Source: Leptotrichia massiliensis (GTDB lineage Bacteria; Fusobacteriota; Fusobacteriia; Fusobacteriales; Leptotrichiaceae). Taken from it: 64,000 nucleotides of DNA. Below the pieces are notes generated by a model. It was not told where the DNA came from. It saw only the letters and a program-made list of their open reading frames with translations, and searched no databases. Of this stretch, positions 7,786 to 16,654 are shown piece after piece (the first letter of the stretch is position 1; every line of letters begins with the position of its first letter). Location: positions 496,001 through 560,000 of the forward strand of contig NZ_FNVZ01000004.1 of NCBI RefSeq assembly GCF_900104625.1. The letters run 5' to 3'. Position numbers and translations under genes: made by a program.

Positions 7786-9181
7786 AACGATATGTAAACA
7801 ATATACGGAGCTTTCAAATAAAGATATTGAAAAGCTGGAGAAAATATGTGAAGGGCTTCCAGTTATGAGCAAGTTATTAAAAGCAGACGTATTTATTGAT
7901 TGTATGACGGAAAATAGAGATACAGCGATTGTAGTTGCCGAGGCAAATCCAAGGCGAGGTTCGAGCTACACTCAGAGCGTTGTAGGGAAATTTGCCTATA
8001 GAAAAAATGAGCCTGCGGTATTAAGAACGCTGGAAACTGGACATCCATCACGAGATTATAAGGCATTGACACAGGAAAATAAAAGCGTAACACAGAATGT
8101 AGTGCCTATAAGAAGTGATGAGGAATCTGGAGAAATAATAGCTGTTCTTATAGTCGAAGAGGGCATGAATGAGGAAAATATTAACAAGGAACTGAGTTTT
8201 CTTAATAATGCGACTGATGATATTCTTATGAGCTCTGTTGGAATGTTGCGGGAACGTAAAATAATCGACTACATCAATGATGGAATTATAATTTTTAATG
8301 AAGAAGGTCTGTGCATATACGCTAATTCCAGAGCTAAATATGTATACAGGAAGATTGGCTATAAGGATTTTTTCCTTGGAGAAAAATTTGATAATATAGT
8401 AATTGATGATGTTGAATTTGAGGATGTGCTAAGTGGAAAAGTAAGTGAAAAATCAGATGTAAACATATCAAATATGGTTTTGAGTTTGGAATATATATTG
8501 GTAAAGGAAACAAAAGATGTTAAAAATGTCGTTTTATTTATAAAAGATATTACAGAAATTAAAATCAAGGAAAAGGAACTGATTTTAAAATCAGTTGCAA
8601 TTAAAGAAATTCATCACAGAGTAAAAAATAATTTACAAACCATTGCAAGTTTGCTTCGGATACAGGCAAGAAAAACAGATGATAAAGCTGTAAAAGCGGC
8701 ATTTAGTGATAGTATAAACAGAATATTAAGCATATCAGTTACTCATGAATTACTTGCTCAGAATGGACTAGATGAATTGGAAATAAAGGAAGTTATAAAT
8801 AAAATTCTGAAAAATTCGGTAAGAGAAAATTTGGAAGGACATTTAAAACTAAAAATAGATGTAATCGGAGATAATTTTGAAATCAATTCAGACAAGGCAA
8901 CAACAATTGCACTTATAGTAAATGAACTTGTGGAAAATTGTATAAAGCACGCTTTTAAGGGGCGTAGCAGAGGACATATAACAATTAAAGTAAAAAGTGG
9001 AGAGATGAAATCCCGTATTTTCATAAGTGATGATGGGATTGGAATGGACGAAAAGAACTTTGAAAAAGGGAGTATCGGATTGCAGATAGTGAAAAGTCTT
9101 GTAAAGGAAAAACTTTATGGGAATCTGGATATAAAGACTGGTAATAAGGGAACTGAAATCAGTTTTGGGTTTGAAAATTGA
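7778..9181 (+). CDS. eutW: EutW, ethanolamine-sensing histidine kinase
   Basis: Soluble sensor kinase partner of EutV. The N-terminal 160 residues are the ligand-sensing region, followed by a PAS-like segment (YINDGIIIFNEEGLCIYANS), then a HisKA_2-type dimerisation domain with the phospho-acceptor in KEIHHRVKNNLQTIASLLR (His279/280) and a HATPase_c domain (NELVENCIKHAF; SDDGIGMDE; GSIGLQIVKSL). No membrane segment is seen, consistent with family EutW. I prefer ATG at 7778, with GGAG at 7768-7771; the ATG at 7772 directly abuts that site. It overlaps the eutV 3' end by eight bases. Confidence 0.93.
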   Translation: MLRTICKQYTELSNKDIEKLEKICEGLPVMSKLLKADVFIDCMTENRDTAIVVAEANPRRGSSYTQSVVGKFAYRKNEPAVLRTLETGHPSRDYKALTQENKSVTQNVVPIRSDEESGEIIAVLIVEEGMNEENINKELSFLNNATDDILMSSVGMLRERKIIDYINDGIIIFNEEGLCIYANSRAKYVYRKIGYKDFFLGEKFDNIVIDDVEFEDVLSGKVSEKSDVNISNMVLSLEYILVKETKDVKNVVLFIKDITEIKIKEKELILKSVAIKEIHHRVKNNLQTIASLLRIQARKTDDKAVKAAFSDSINRILSISVTHELLAQNGLDELEIKEVINKILKNSVRENLEGHLKLKIDVIGDNFEINSDKATTIALIVNELVENCIKHAFKGRSRGHITIKVKSGEMKSRIFISDDGIGMDEKNFEKGSIGLQIVKSLVKEKLYGNLDIKTGNKGTEISFGFEN

Positions 9182-9206
9182 TTTATCTTTATATTAAATA
9201 TTAATG

Positions 9207-9222
9207 AAGACAAAGGAGTCTT
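9207..9222 (+). promoter_or_regulatory. Candidate ANTAR-type hexaloop hairpin overlapping the eutA ribosome-binding site
   Basis: A 5-bp stem AAGAC/GTCTT (9207-9211 and 9218-9222) closes a six-base loop AAAGGA (9212-9217). The loop has A at position 1 and G at position 4, the two bases ANTAR proteins are known to require. The loop and 3' stem base contain the eutA Shine-Dalgarno AAAGGAG. A canonical site has two such hairpins; a second was not found here, so this may be coincidence. Confidence 0.35.
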
Positions 9223-9227
9223 GTATA

Positions 9228-10658
9228 ATGATAGAAGAAATATTAAGTGTAGGAATAGACATTGGAACTTCTACTACTCAGCTTATTTTCTCAAAAATTT
9301 ATATAGAAAACAGAGGAACTGCATTTACAGCGCCTCAGCTTAAAATAATAGGAAAAGAAGTTATATATAGAAGTGACATTTATATTACTCCGCTGGAAAC
9401 TGAAACAAAAATAGATGCAAAAAAGGTTAAGGAAATAATAGAATCTGAATACAAAAAAGCCAATATTCAATACAAAGATGTTTCGACAGGGGCTGTAATA
9501 ATAACAGGAGATACGGCAAGAAAGGAAAATGCCAAGGAAGTACTGCAAATTCTTAGTGGAATGGCAGGAGATTTCGTTGTTGCGACAGCAGGACCTGATT
9601 TGGAGAGCATTATTGCTGGAAAAGGTTCGGGAGCTTACGGATATTCTGATGAGAAAAATACAAGTATCGTAAACTTTGATATTGGAGGAGGAACTACAAA
9701 CATTGTAGTTTTCAACAGAGGAGAAGTGGAAGATACAACCTGTCTTGACATTGGGGGACGGCTTGTAAAATTTGATGAAAATGGGAATACACGTTATATT
9801 TTCAAAAAAATGTACGATATTGCTGCTGATGTAAATGTAAAATTGGAATTAGGCAGAAAAATAAACGAACAGGATTTGAGAAAAATAACGAGAAGAATGG
9901 CACAGCTTATTCTTGAAAGTATTGAACTTTTGCCAAAAACAGATTTGTACCATAAAATAGTAACATATAAAGATTTCAGAAAACGTAATGGCAGCATTGA
10001 ACATTATTCATTTACTGGAGGAGTTGCAGATTTCGTTTATGGAAAAACTGAAAAGGACTTGTACAAATATAATGATATAGGGGTAGTACTTGGAGAGGAA
10101 CTGGTAAAAGTACTGAAAGAGTTAAATATAGAGCCTCTGAAATTAAGTGAAACAATTGGAGCGACAGTAGTTGGTGCAGGAAGCCATACGACAGAGATAA
10201 GTGGAAGTACAATAACTTATACTGAAGGAATTTTTCCAATAAAAAATATTCCTGTACTGAAAATGTCTGAGGCAGATGAGCAGTTGCCAATTAATGAACT
10301 AGGAAATATTATTGAAAGTAAACTAAACTGGTTTAACTCTGAAAGTGAAATTGAAAATGTGGCACTTGCCTTTAAAGGTAAACACAATATGGCATATACT
10401 GACATAATGGAGCTATCTTCAGTGATTTCAGATGTTATAAAAAGGAAACATGACAAGACTCACCCTGTAATCGTTATAGTTGAAAATGATATGGCAAAAG
10501 TATTGGGACAATGTATGAAATTGGAGCTTGATGATTACGATATAATTTGCATAGACAGTGTAAAAGTGAGAGATGGAGATTATATTGATATAGGAGCGCC
10601 ACTAGGAAATGGAAATGTATTACCTGTTGTAATAAAAACATTGGTATTCAGTTATTAA
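9228..10658 (+). CDS. eutA: EutA, ethanolamine ammonia-lyase reactivating factor
   Basis: Chaperone-like ATPase of the actin/Hsp70 fold that exchanges damaged cobalamin from EutBC. The phosphate-1 motif [16 protein letters not shown] is at the N-terminus and a second nucleotide motif [14 protein letters not shown] lies near residue 145; [14 protein letters not shown] follows near residue 315. 476 aa from the chosen ATG at 9228, which sits nine bases after AAAGGAG (9212-9218). An in-frame ATG at 9204 lies upstream of that ribosome-binding site and is unlikely. It precedes eutB by 30 bases, the usual order. Confidence 0.94.
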   Translation: MIEEILSVGIDIGTSTTQLIFSKIYIENRGTAFTAPQLKIIGKEVIYRSDIYITPLETETKIDAKKVKEIIESEYKKANIQYKDVSTGAVIITGDTARKENAKEVLQILSGMAGDFVVATAGPDLESIIAGKGSGAYGYSDEKNTSIVNFDIGGGTTNIVVFNRGEVEDTTCLDIGGRLVKFDENGNTRYIFKKMYDIAADVNVKLELGRKINEQDLRKITRRMAQLILESIELLPKTDLYHKIVTYKDFRKRNGSIEHYSFTGGVADFVYGKTEKDLYKYNDIGVVLGEELVKVLKELNIEPLKLSETIGATVVGAGSHTTEISGSTITYTEGIFPIKNIPVLKMSEADEQLPINELGNIIESKLNWFNSESEIENVALAFKGKHNMAYTDIMELSSVISDVIKRKHDKTHPVIVIVENDMAKVLGQCMKLELDDYDIICIDSVKVRDGDYIDIGAPLGNGNVLPVVIKTLVFSY

Positions 10659-10688
10659 ATAAAAAATTTAGAGAGGTGGCATGTAACA

Positions 10689-12053
10689 ATGGTATTAAAA
10701 ACTAAATTATTTGGACATACTTATGAATTTAAATCTGTAAAAGATGTACAAAATAAAGCGAGCGAATTTAGATCAGGAGACGAACTTGCAGGAGTAAGTG
10801 CAAGCACAGCAGAAGAAAGAGTGGCTGCTAAAGCTGTATTGGCTGAATTGACATTGGCAGATTTAAGAAACAATCCTGCAGTACCTTATGAAGAAGATGA
10901 AGTTACAAGAATCATACAGGATGCTGTAAATGAAAAAATTTATGGAGAAATAAAAAACTGGACTGTAAGTGAATTAAGAGAATGGATTTTAGATTCTCAT
11001 ACAAGTGGTGACGACATAAAGAGAATCAGTAAAGGTCTTACAAGTGAAATGGTAGCAGCAGTTGCCAAACTTATGAGTAATATGGATCTTATTCAAGGAG
11101 CAAGCAAAATAAGAATTAAAAAATTCTGTAATACTGAAATAGGTGGAGAAGGAATACTTGCCACAAGATTACAGCCTAACCACACTACTGATGATCCAGA
11201 TGGAATTATGCTTTCAACTTATGAAGGGCTTAGCTTTGGGCAAGGAGATGCATTGCTAGGATTAAACCCAGTTGATGACAGTGTTGACAGTGTTATGAGA
11301 GTATTGCACAGATTCCATGAAATAAAAACTAAATGGGAAATTCCTACACAAATATGCGTATTGGCTCACGTAACTACACAAATGGAAGCAGTTAGAAGAG
11401 GAGCGCCTACAGACTTGATTTTTCAAAGTATTGCAGGATCTGAAAAAGGAAATGAAGCATTTGGTATAACTGGAGATATGATTCAGGAAGCAAGAGATTT
11501 GGCATTAAAACATGGAACAGCGACAGGACCTAACGTAATGTACTTTGAAACAGGACAAGGTTCAGAATTGTCATCAGATGCTCACCATGGTTGCGATCAG
11601 GTTACAATGGAAGCAAGATGTTACGGATTTGCGAAAAAATTTGATCCATTTATTGTAAATACGGTTGTTGGATTTATCGGACCAGAATATTTGTATAACA
11701 GTAAACAAGTAATAAGAGCTGGACTTGAAGATCATTTCATGGGTAAACTTACTGGAATCTCAATGGGAGTTGACGCTTGCTACACTAACCACATGAAAGC
11801 GGATCAAAACGATATTGAAAACTTGAAAGTATTATTAACAGTTGCTGGATGTAACTACTTTATGGCTATTCCTGCGGGAGACGACATCATGCTTAACTAT
11901 CAAACATCTTCTTATCACGATGATGCTACATTAAGAGATTTATGTAACAGAAGACCTATAAAACCTTTTGAACAATGGTTAGAAAAAATGGGAATAATGA
12001 AAGATGGAAAACTTACAGATAGAGCCGGAGACGCTTCAATTTTCTTAAAATAG
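10689..12053 (+). CDS. eutB: EutB, ethanolamine ammonia-lyase large subunit
   Basis: Catalytic subunit of the adenosylcobalamin-dependent lyase that splits ethanolamine into acetaldehyde and ammonia. Highly conserved stretches include GEGILATRLQPNHTTDDPDG (about residues 154-173), TYEGLSFGQGDALLGLNPVD, and MYFETGQGSELSSDAHHGCD in the TIM barrel. 454 aa equals the family length. ATG follows GAGAGGTGGC. EutB and EutC are separated by 13 bases, consistent with stoichiometric assembly. Confidence 0.97.
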   Translation: MVLKTKLFGHTYEFKSVKDVQNKASEFRSGDELAGVSASTAEERVAAKAVLAELTLADLRNNPAVPYEEDEVTRIIQDAVNEKIYGEIKNWTVSELREWILDSHTSGDDIKRISKGLTSEMVAAVAKLMSNMDLIQGASKIRIKKFCNTEIGGEGILATRLQPNHTTDDPDGIMLSTYEGLSFGQGDALLGLNPVDDSVDSVMRVLHRFHEIKTKWEIPTQICVLAHVTTQMEAVRRGAPTDLIFQSIAGSEKGNEAFGITGDMIQEARDLALKHGTATGPNVMYFETGQGSELSSDAHHGCDQVTMEARCYGFAKKFDPFIVNTVVGFIGPEYLYNSKQVIRAGLEDHFMGKLTGISMGVDACYTNHMKADQNDIENLKVLLTVAGCNYFMAIPAGDDIMLNYQTSSYHDDATLRDLCNRRPIKPFEQWLEKMGIMKDGKLTDRAGDASIFLK

Positions 12054-12066
12054 GGAGGAAAAATCA

Positions 12067-12993
12067 ATGTTATCAGAAAGAGAACTAAAAGATGTAATCG
12101 AAAAAATAATAGGTGAAATAAAAGTAAATGAACCAGTAACAGCTGTGGAAGAAAAAGCGCCAGTTGTGAGTACAAGTTCAACTTATATTGAAAGTGGAGA
12201 TGAGCCACGTGAAAATCCGCATATTGTAAATGGAGAAGTAAGAGATGTTGGACAAATAAATATCAAAGATCAAATGCTTGTGGATAATCCTGAAGACAGA
12301 GAAGAATACATGAAATTAAAACAAAAAACATCTGCAAGACTTGGAATTGGAAGAGCTGGAACAAGAATGAGAACAGAAGTTCTTTTAAGATTAAGAGCAG
12401 ACCACGCTGCAGCGCAAGATGCCGTGTTCAATGATGTGCCTACAGAATTTCTTGATGAGCTTGGATTGTTTGAAGTTACTACTGAATGTGAAAGCAGAGA
12501 CCAATATATCACACGTCCTGATTTAGGAAGAAGAATTTCTGAAGAAGGAATAAAGACAATAGAAGAAAAATGTAAAAAAAATCCAACAGTTCAAATATTA
12601 TTGTCAGATGGATTAAGTTCAACTGCAGTTGAAGCAAATGCAAAAAACATAATTCCTGCATTGTTAAATGGGCTTAAAGGATATGGAATTGAGACAGGAA
12701 CACCATTTTTTATCAAATATGGAAGAGTTGGAGCAGGAGATCACGTTGGAGAAATTTTAAATGCTGATGTAGTTTGTATATTAATAGGAGAACGTCCTGG
12801 ACTTACAACTGCAGAAAGTATGAGTGCCTACATTACTTACAAGGCTCGTCCTGGAATTTCTGAAGCAAAAAGAACAGTTGTTTCAAATATTCATAAGGAT
12901 GGAACTCCATCTTCAGAAGCAGGAGCTCACGTTGCTACATTAATTAAGAAAGTAATTGATGCAAAAGCAAGTGGACAAGATTTAAAATTATAA
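12067..12993 (+). CDS. eutC: EutC, ethanolamine ammonia-lyase small subunit
   Basis: Small subunit that completes the cobalamin-binding site of ethanolamine ammonia-lyase. The body matches EutC: TSARLGIGRAGTRMRTEVLL near residue 95, ILLSDGLSSTAVEANA, then ILIGERPGLTTAESMSAYIT. Residues 1-19 (MLSERELKDVIEKIIGEIK) form an amphipathic helix corresponding to the known EutC N-terminal targeting segment, and residues 20-70 are a flexible Val/Glu-rich linker. 308 aa, close to the enterobacterial 295-298. GGGAGG precedes the ATG. Confidence 0.96.
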   Translation: MLSERELKDVIEKIIGEIKVNEPVTAVEEKAPVVSTSSTYIESGDEPRENPHIVNGEVRDVGQINIKDQMLVDNPEDREEYMKLKQKTSARLGIGRAGTRMRTEVLLRLRADHAAAQDAVFNDVPTEFLDELGLFEVTTECESRDQYITRPDLGRRISEEGIKTIEEKCKKNPTVQILLSDGLSSTAVEANAKNIIPALLNGLKGYGIETGTPFFIKYGRVGAGDHVGEILNADVVCILIGERPGLTTAESMSAYITYKARPGISEAKRTVVSNIHKDGTPSSEAGAHVATLIKKVIDAKASGQDLKL

Positions 12994-13037
12994 ATTAACT
13001 TAATAAAAAATAAAAATTAAAAACTTTAGGAGGAACA

Positions 13038-13691
13038 ATGAAAGGCGATAGATTAAAAGCAAATGTACTAGCTGTAAGATTAATTCCAAATGTAGATAAT
13101 GATATGGCTAAAGAGCTGGAATTACCTGAAGGACATAGAAGTATAGGAATTATAACAGCAGATTGTGATGATGTTACATATACTGCACTTGATGAAGCTA
13201 CAAAAAAAGCTGTAGTTGATGTAGTTTACGGAAAATCATTCTATGGTGGAGCTGCAAATGCGAATACAAAACTTGCAGGAGAAGTAATAGGAATATTGTC
13301 AGGGCCTACTCCTGCGGAAGTAAAAAGTGGACTAGCTGCAGCAGTTGACTTTATTGAAAATGAAGGAGCATTCATAAGTGCAAATGATGATGATAGCATT
13401 GCATATTATGCACATTGTGTATCAAGAACAGGAAGTTATTTATCAAAAACAGCAGGAATTGCAGAAGGGGAATCATTAGCATACCTAATAGCACCTCCGC
13501 TTGAAGCAATGTACGCTTTAGATGTTGCATTAAAAGCAGCAGATGTAAGTTTAGTTGCATTCTTTGGACCACCTTCAGAAACAAACTTTGGTGGAGCACT
13601 TTTAACAGGAAGTCAGTCAGCATGTAAAGCTGCGTGCGATGCTTTCGCTGAAGCAGTAAAATCTGTGGCAGATAATCCATTAAATTATTAA
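13038..13691 (+). CDS. eutL: EutL, trimeric tandem-BMC shell protein
   Basis: Tandem-BMC trimer with a gated central pore, forming part of the microcompartment facet. MKGDRLKANVLAVRLIPNVD at the N-terminus, the ADCDDVTYTALDEATKKA segment, and GPPSETNFGGALLTGSQSAC near the C-terminus are all diagnostic. 217 aa matches the family (219). A strong AGGAGG precedes the ATG. The 44-base gap after eutC is AT-rich without an evident hairpin. Confidence 0.96.
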   Translation: MKGDRLKANVLAVRLIPNVDNDMAKELELPEGHRSIGIITADCDDVTYTALDEATKKAVVDVVYGKSFYGGAANANTKLAGEVIGILSGPTPAEVKSGLAAAVDFIENEGAFISANDDDSIAYYAHCVSRTGSYLSKTAGIAEGESLAYLIAPPLEAMYALDVALKAADVSLVAFFGPPSETNFGGALLTGSQSACKAACDAFAEAVKSVADNPLNY

Positions 13692-13699
13692 TTCAATTT

Positions 13700-13773
13700 T
13701 ACTCAAACTTCAAAATAATTTGATTTTTTGGTCATATTTTAATGAAGTTTGAGTACATTAAAATAAACTTCAT
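13700..13773 (+). promoter_or_regulatory. Mutually exclusive hairpins in the eutL-eutH gap
   Basis: A perfect 13-bp inverted repeat, TACTCAAACTTCA (13700-13712) and TGAAGTTTGAGTA (13743-13755), spans a 30-base loop. The 3' arm can instead pair downstream: ATGAAGTTT (13742-13750) is complementary to AAACTTCAT (13765-13773) with a 14-base loop. The two folds cannot coexist, a layout seen in attenuators. No long T-run follows either fold, so a terminator role is uncertain; mRNA processing or stability between shell and permease genes is another option. Confidence 0.5.
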
Positions 13774-13797
13774 AAAAAATAGATTTTGGAGGACAAA

Positions 13798-14889
13798 ATG
13801 AGTATTAATGAAATTATCATCTATATTATGGTTTTATTCATGGTAATAGGTGGAATAGATAAATGTATTGGAAATAAATTTGGTTATGGTGAAAAATTTG
13901 AAGAAGGAATTATGGCAATGGGTTCTCTTGCAGTTGCAATGGTTGGGATTATTTCATTAGCTCCTGTTCTAGGGAAATTGTTAACACCTATTGTTGGACC
14001 TATATATTCAGCATTAGGAGCAGACCCTTCAATGTTTGCAACAACATTGCTTGCAAATGATATGGGAGGAGCACCGCTTGCATTAAGTATGGCAAAAGAT
14101 CCTCAATCAGGATTATTTGCAGCATTTATATTAGGTTCAATGATGGGACCAACTATTGTGTTTACAATTCCTGTTGCTTTGGGAATTATTGAGAAAGAAG
14201 ATAAGCCATTTCTTGCAAAAGGGATATTATCAGGAATAACAACTATTCCTTTGGGATGTCTAGCTGGAGGGCTTGCAGCAGGATTTCCAATTGGAATGGT
14301 ACTTAGAAACTTAGTTCCGATTATAATATTTGCAGTATTAATTTGTATAGGATTATGGAAAATACCTGAAAAAATGACAAAAGGATTTTCAATTTTTGGA
14401 CAAATTGTAGTGACAGTTATTACAATAGGTTTAATTGCGGCAATTATTGAAAAATTGACAGACAAAAAAGTAATTCTAATTCCAGGAATGGATCCGATAG
14501 ATGAAGGATTTAAAGTAGTAGGTGGAATTGCAATAGTTCTTGCAGGAGCATTCCCGCTGGTACATTTTATAACACAAGTGTTTAAAAAACCATTGACTGC
14601 TATAGGAAAAAGTTTAGGAATGAATGAGGCTGGAGCAGCTGGTTTCGTTGCAACTTTGGCTAATAATATTCCAATGTTTGGAATTTTAAAAGATATGGAT
14701 GCAAATGGAAAAGTTATGAATGTTGCCTTTGCAGTAAGTGCTGCATTTGTATTTGGAGATCATTTAGGATTTACTGCTGGATATAATAAAACAATGGTAT
14801 TCCCAATGATAGTTGGAAAATTAGTAGCAGGAGTAACAGCGATATTTGTAGCAAAAGTATTATTCTGCAAAAAAGAAACTGCAAAATAA
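13798..14889 (+). CDS. eutH: EutH, ethanolamine permease
   Basis: Polytopic inner-membrane transporter for ethanolamine, with about ten hydrophobic segments (for example IIIYIMVLFMVIGGIDKCIG at the N-terminus and LVAGVTAIFVAKVLF at the C-terminus). Conserved family motifs include TTLLANDMGGAPLALSMAKD and TLANNIPMFGILKDMD. I chose ATG at 13798, five bases after GGAGG; an in-frame TTG at 13786 overlaps that site. 363 aa compared with 408 in Salmonella, consistent with Firmicutes-type EutH. Confidence 0.94.
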   Translation: MSINEIIIYIMVLFMVIGGIDKCIGNKFGYGEKFEEGIMAMGSLAVAMVGIISLAPVLGKLLTPIVGPIYSALGADPSMFATTLLANDMGGAPLALSMAKDPQSGLFAAFILGSMMGPTIVFTIPVALGIIEKEDKPFLAKGILSGITTIPLGCLAGGLAAGFPIGMVLRNLVPIIIFAVLICIGLWKIPEKMTKGFSIFGQIVVTVITIGLIAAIIEKLTDKKVILIPGMDPIDEGFKVVGGIAIVLAGAFPLVHFITQVFKKPLTAIGKSLGMNEAGAAGFVATLANNIPMFGILKDMDANGKVMNVAFAVSAAFVFGDHLGFTAGYNKTMVFPMIVGKLVAGVTAIFVAKVLFCKKETAK

Positions 14890-14920
14890 AAAATAAAAAA
14901 TATACCCGAGGAGATGAAAG

Positions 14921-16066
14921 ATGAAATTTAATGTGAAAAAATTAATTGGATTATTGGCATTTTTAGTTATGGCATTGGCGTTATCAGCTGCCAATTTAGA
15001 TGAATTAAGATGGGTTCCCAAAAATAGGGCAGCCTTATCAAAACTTATTGATGAAAATAAAAATCAAGGAAATTATGTAGTTTTTGACTGGGATTATACA
15101 TCAATTTATCAAGATACTCAAGAAAATCTGTTTAGATACCAAATAGATAATTTGAAATTTGAAATGACACCTGCTGCCTTTTCAAAGGCAATTAGAAAAG
15201 ATATTCCATTAGATAATTTTGACAAGGAATATTCAAATGTGAAGGGGCAAGCTATTAATATTACAAAAATAGCAAATGATTTAGATAAAAGATATACTTT
15301 CCTTTATAATAATTATATAAAAGATAAAAAAATGTCTTTGGAAAAAATAAAAGCGACAGAAGAATTTAAAGACTTTAGAGGGAAATTGGCATTTCTTTAC
15401 GAAGCAATAGGTGGAAGTTTCTCTCATGATATTGCTTATCCATGGGTTCTTTACCTGTTTGACAATATGACTGTAGAAGAAGTGCAAAAATTGGCAAAAG
15501 AAGCTAATGATTTTGGAATAGGAAATAAACTTGGAAAATATGTTCTTGAATCAAGTGATAAGTTAACAGGTGAAGCTGGAAAAGTTAGATATGAATATAA
15601 GAGTGGATTAAGAACTCAGCCTGAAACAGCTAACTTATTTCATGAATTTGAGAAAAATGGTATAAAAGTGTATATAGTTTCAGCGTCTCTTGAAGATATA
15701 GTAAAAGTTTTCGCAAATGATAAATCTTATGGGTATAATTTGAGTGCTGACAGTGTTTACGGAATGCGTCTTGAGATGAATGGAAATAAATATAGAGCTG
15801 AGTACAAACATGGTTATCCACAAACACAAACTAAAGGAAAAGTTGAAGTAATAAATAAATACATAAAAGCAAAACATGGTGGAAAAGATCCTATTTTAGT
15901 TGCAGGTGACAGTATAGGAGATGCTAATATGCTTTCTGAATATAAAGGTACAAAAATTTTACTTCTTATGAAAAGAAAAGGAAAACTTGACGACTTAGCA
16001 AAAGATCCAAGAGCATTAATTCAAATAAGAAGCGAACAAACAGGATTATTCGTTCCTGAAAATTAA
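14921..16066 (+). CDS. Secreted HAD-family phosphatase within the eut operon
   Basis: Residues 1-23 form a signal peptide (basic MKFNVKK, then a hydrophobic core ending ALALSAAN). The mature part is a haloacid dehalogenase-type phosphatase: motif I VVFDWDYTS with Asp56 and Asp58, motif II serine in VSAS at about 254, and motif IV GDSIGDANML with Asp330 and Asp334. The long insert between motifs I and II is a cap. Extracytoplasmic HAD enzymes of this layout include Pseudomonas phosphorylcholine phosphatase. Its position between eutH and eutQ, with GAGGAG before the ATG, suggests release of ethanolamine from phosphoethanolamine outside the membrane. Substrate is inference. 381 aa. Confidence 0.82.
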   Translation: MKFNVKKLIGLLAFLVMALALSAANLDELRWVPKNRAALSKLIDENKNQGNYVVFDWDYTSIYQDTQENLFRYQIDNLKFEMTPAAFSKAIRKDIPLDNFDKEYSNVKGQAINITKIANDLDKRYTFLYNNYIKDKKMSLEKIKATEEFKDFRGKLAFLYEAIGGSFSHDIAYPWVLYLFDNMTVEEVQKLAKEANDFGIGNKLGKYVLESSDKLTGEAGKVRYEYKSGLRTQPETANLFHEFEKNGIKVYIVSASLEDIVKVFANDKSYGYNLSADSVYGMRLEMNGNKYRAEYKHGYPQTQTKGKVEVINKYIKAKHGGKDPILVAGDSIGDANMLSEYKGTKILLLMKRKGKLDDLAKDPRALIQIRSEQTGLFVPEN

Positions 16067-16090
16067 TATAGTAATTTGGGAGGAAGAACA

Positions 16091-16552
16091 ATGGATTTAA
16101 AAAATTTAGACAGAGAAACATTAGAAAAAATACTTAGAAAAGTAGTACAAGAAGAACTAAAGAGAAAAGTCGGAGGATTTGAAAAACATATTGATAAAAG
16201 TGGAGTAGGAGTTGTTAAAATTCCTTCAGTAAAACCTGAAAAATTTGATACTGGAAATCCTAACGACAAAGTGTTCTTAACTGATGTATTTACAATAGAA
16301 GAAAGTGGAAGATTGAGTTGCGGAGTTATGGAAATGGAAGAATCTGCATTTGATTGGGAACTGAACTATGATGAGATAGATTATGTAATAGATGGAACAT
16401 TAGAAATCATAGTTGATGGACGTAAAGTTACAGGAAACAGGGGAGATGCCATTTTAATCCCTAAAGGTTCAAAAATAAAATTTAGTGCTCCTAACTTTGC
16501 AAGATTTTTATATGTAATTTATCCTGCAAATTGGCAAGATACTTGTAAATAA
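16091..16552 (+). CDS. eutQ: EutQ-type cupin protein with encapsulation-like N-terminal helix
   Basis: The C-terminal 90 residues are the EutQ cupin domain: LTDVFTIEESGRLSCGVMEM, ELNYDEIDYVIDGTLEIIVD, GDAILIPKGSKIKF, and the terminal VIYPANWQ. Salmonella EutQ has acetate kinase activity and helps assembly of the compartment. The usual EutQ N-terminal domain is missing; instead residues 1-24 form an amphipathic helix (LDRETLEKILRKVVQEELKR). I chose ATG at 16,091, after GGGAGGA (16,078-16,084); an in-frame TTG at 16,076 overlaps that site. 153 aa compared with 229 in Salmonella. Last gene of the eut cluster. Confidence 0.88.
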   Translation: MDLKNLDRETLEKILRKVVQEELKRKVGGFEKHIDKSGVGVVKIPSVKPEKFDTGNPNDKVFLTDVFTIEESGRLSCGVMEMEESAFDWELNYDEIDYVIDGTLEIIVDGRKVTGNRGDAILIPKGSKIKFSAPNFARFLYVIYPANWQDTCK

Positions 16553-16580
16553 GATAATAAATACCCCTAAATAAAATAGA

Positions 16581-16626
16581 GGCTGTTAATCAACTACATT
16601 GTGCAAAAGTGATAACAGCCTTTTGT
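16581..16626. terminator. Terminator between the eut and nik operons
   Basis: Inverted repeat GGCTGTTA (16,581-16,588) and TAACAGCC (16,613-16,620) followed by TTTT on the + strand. It lies 29 bases after eutQ and 28 bases before the end of the convergent nikE gene. The T-run is short, so it may act mainly for the eut transcript. Confidence 0.7.
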
Positions 16627-16654
16627 GTTATTTAAAAGGGAAATAAAGATAAGT

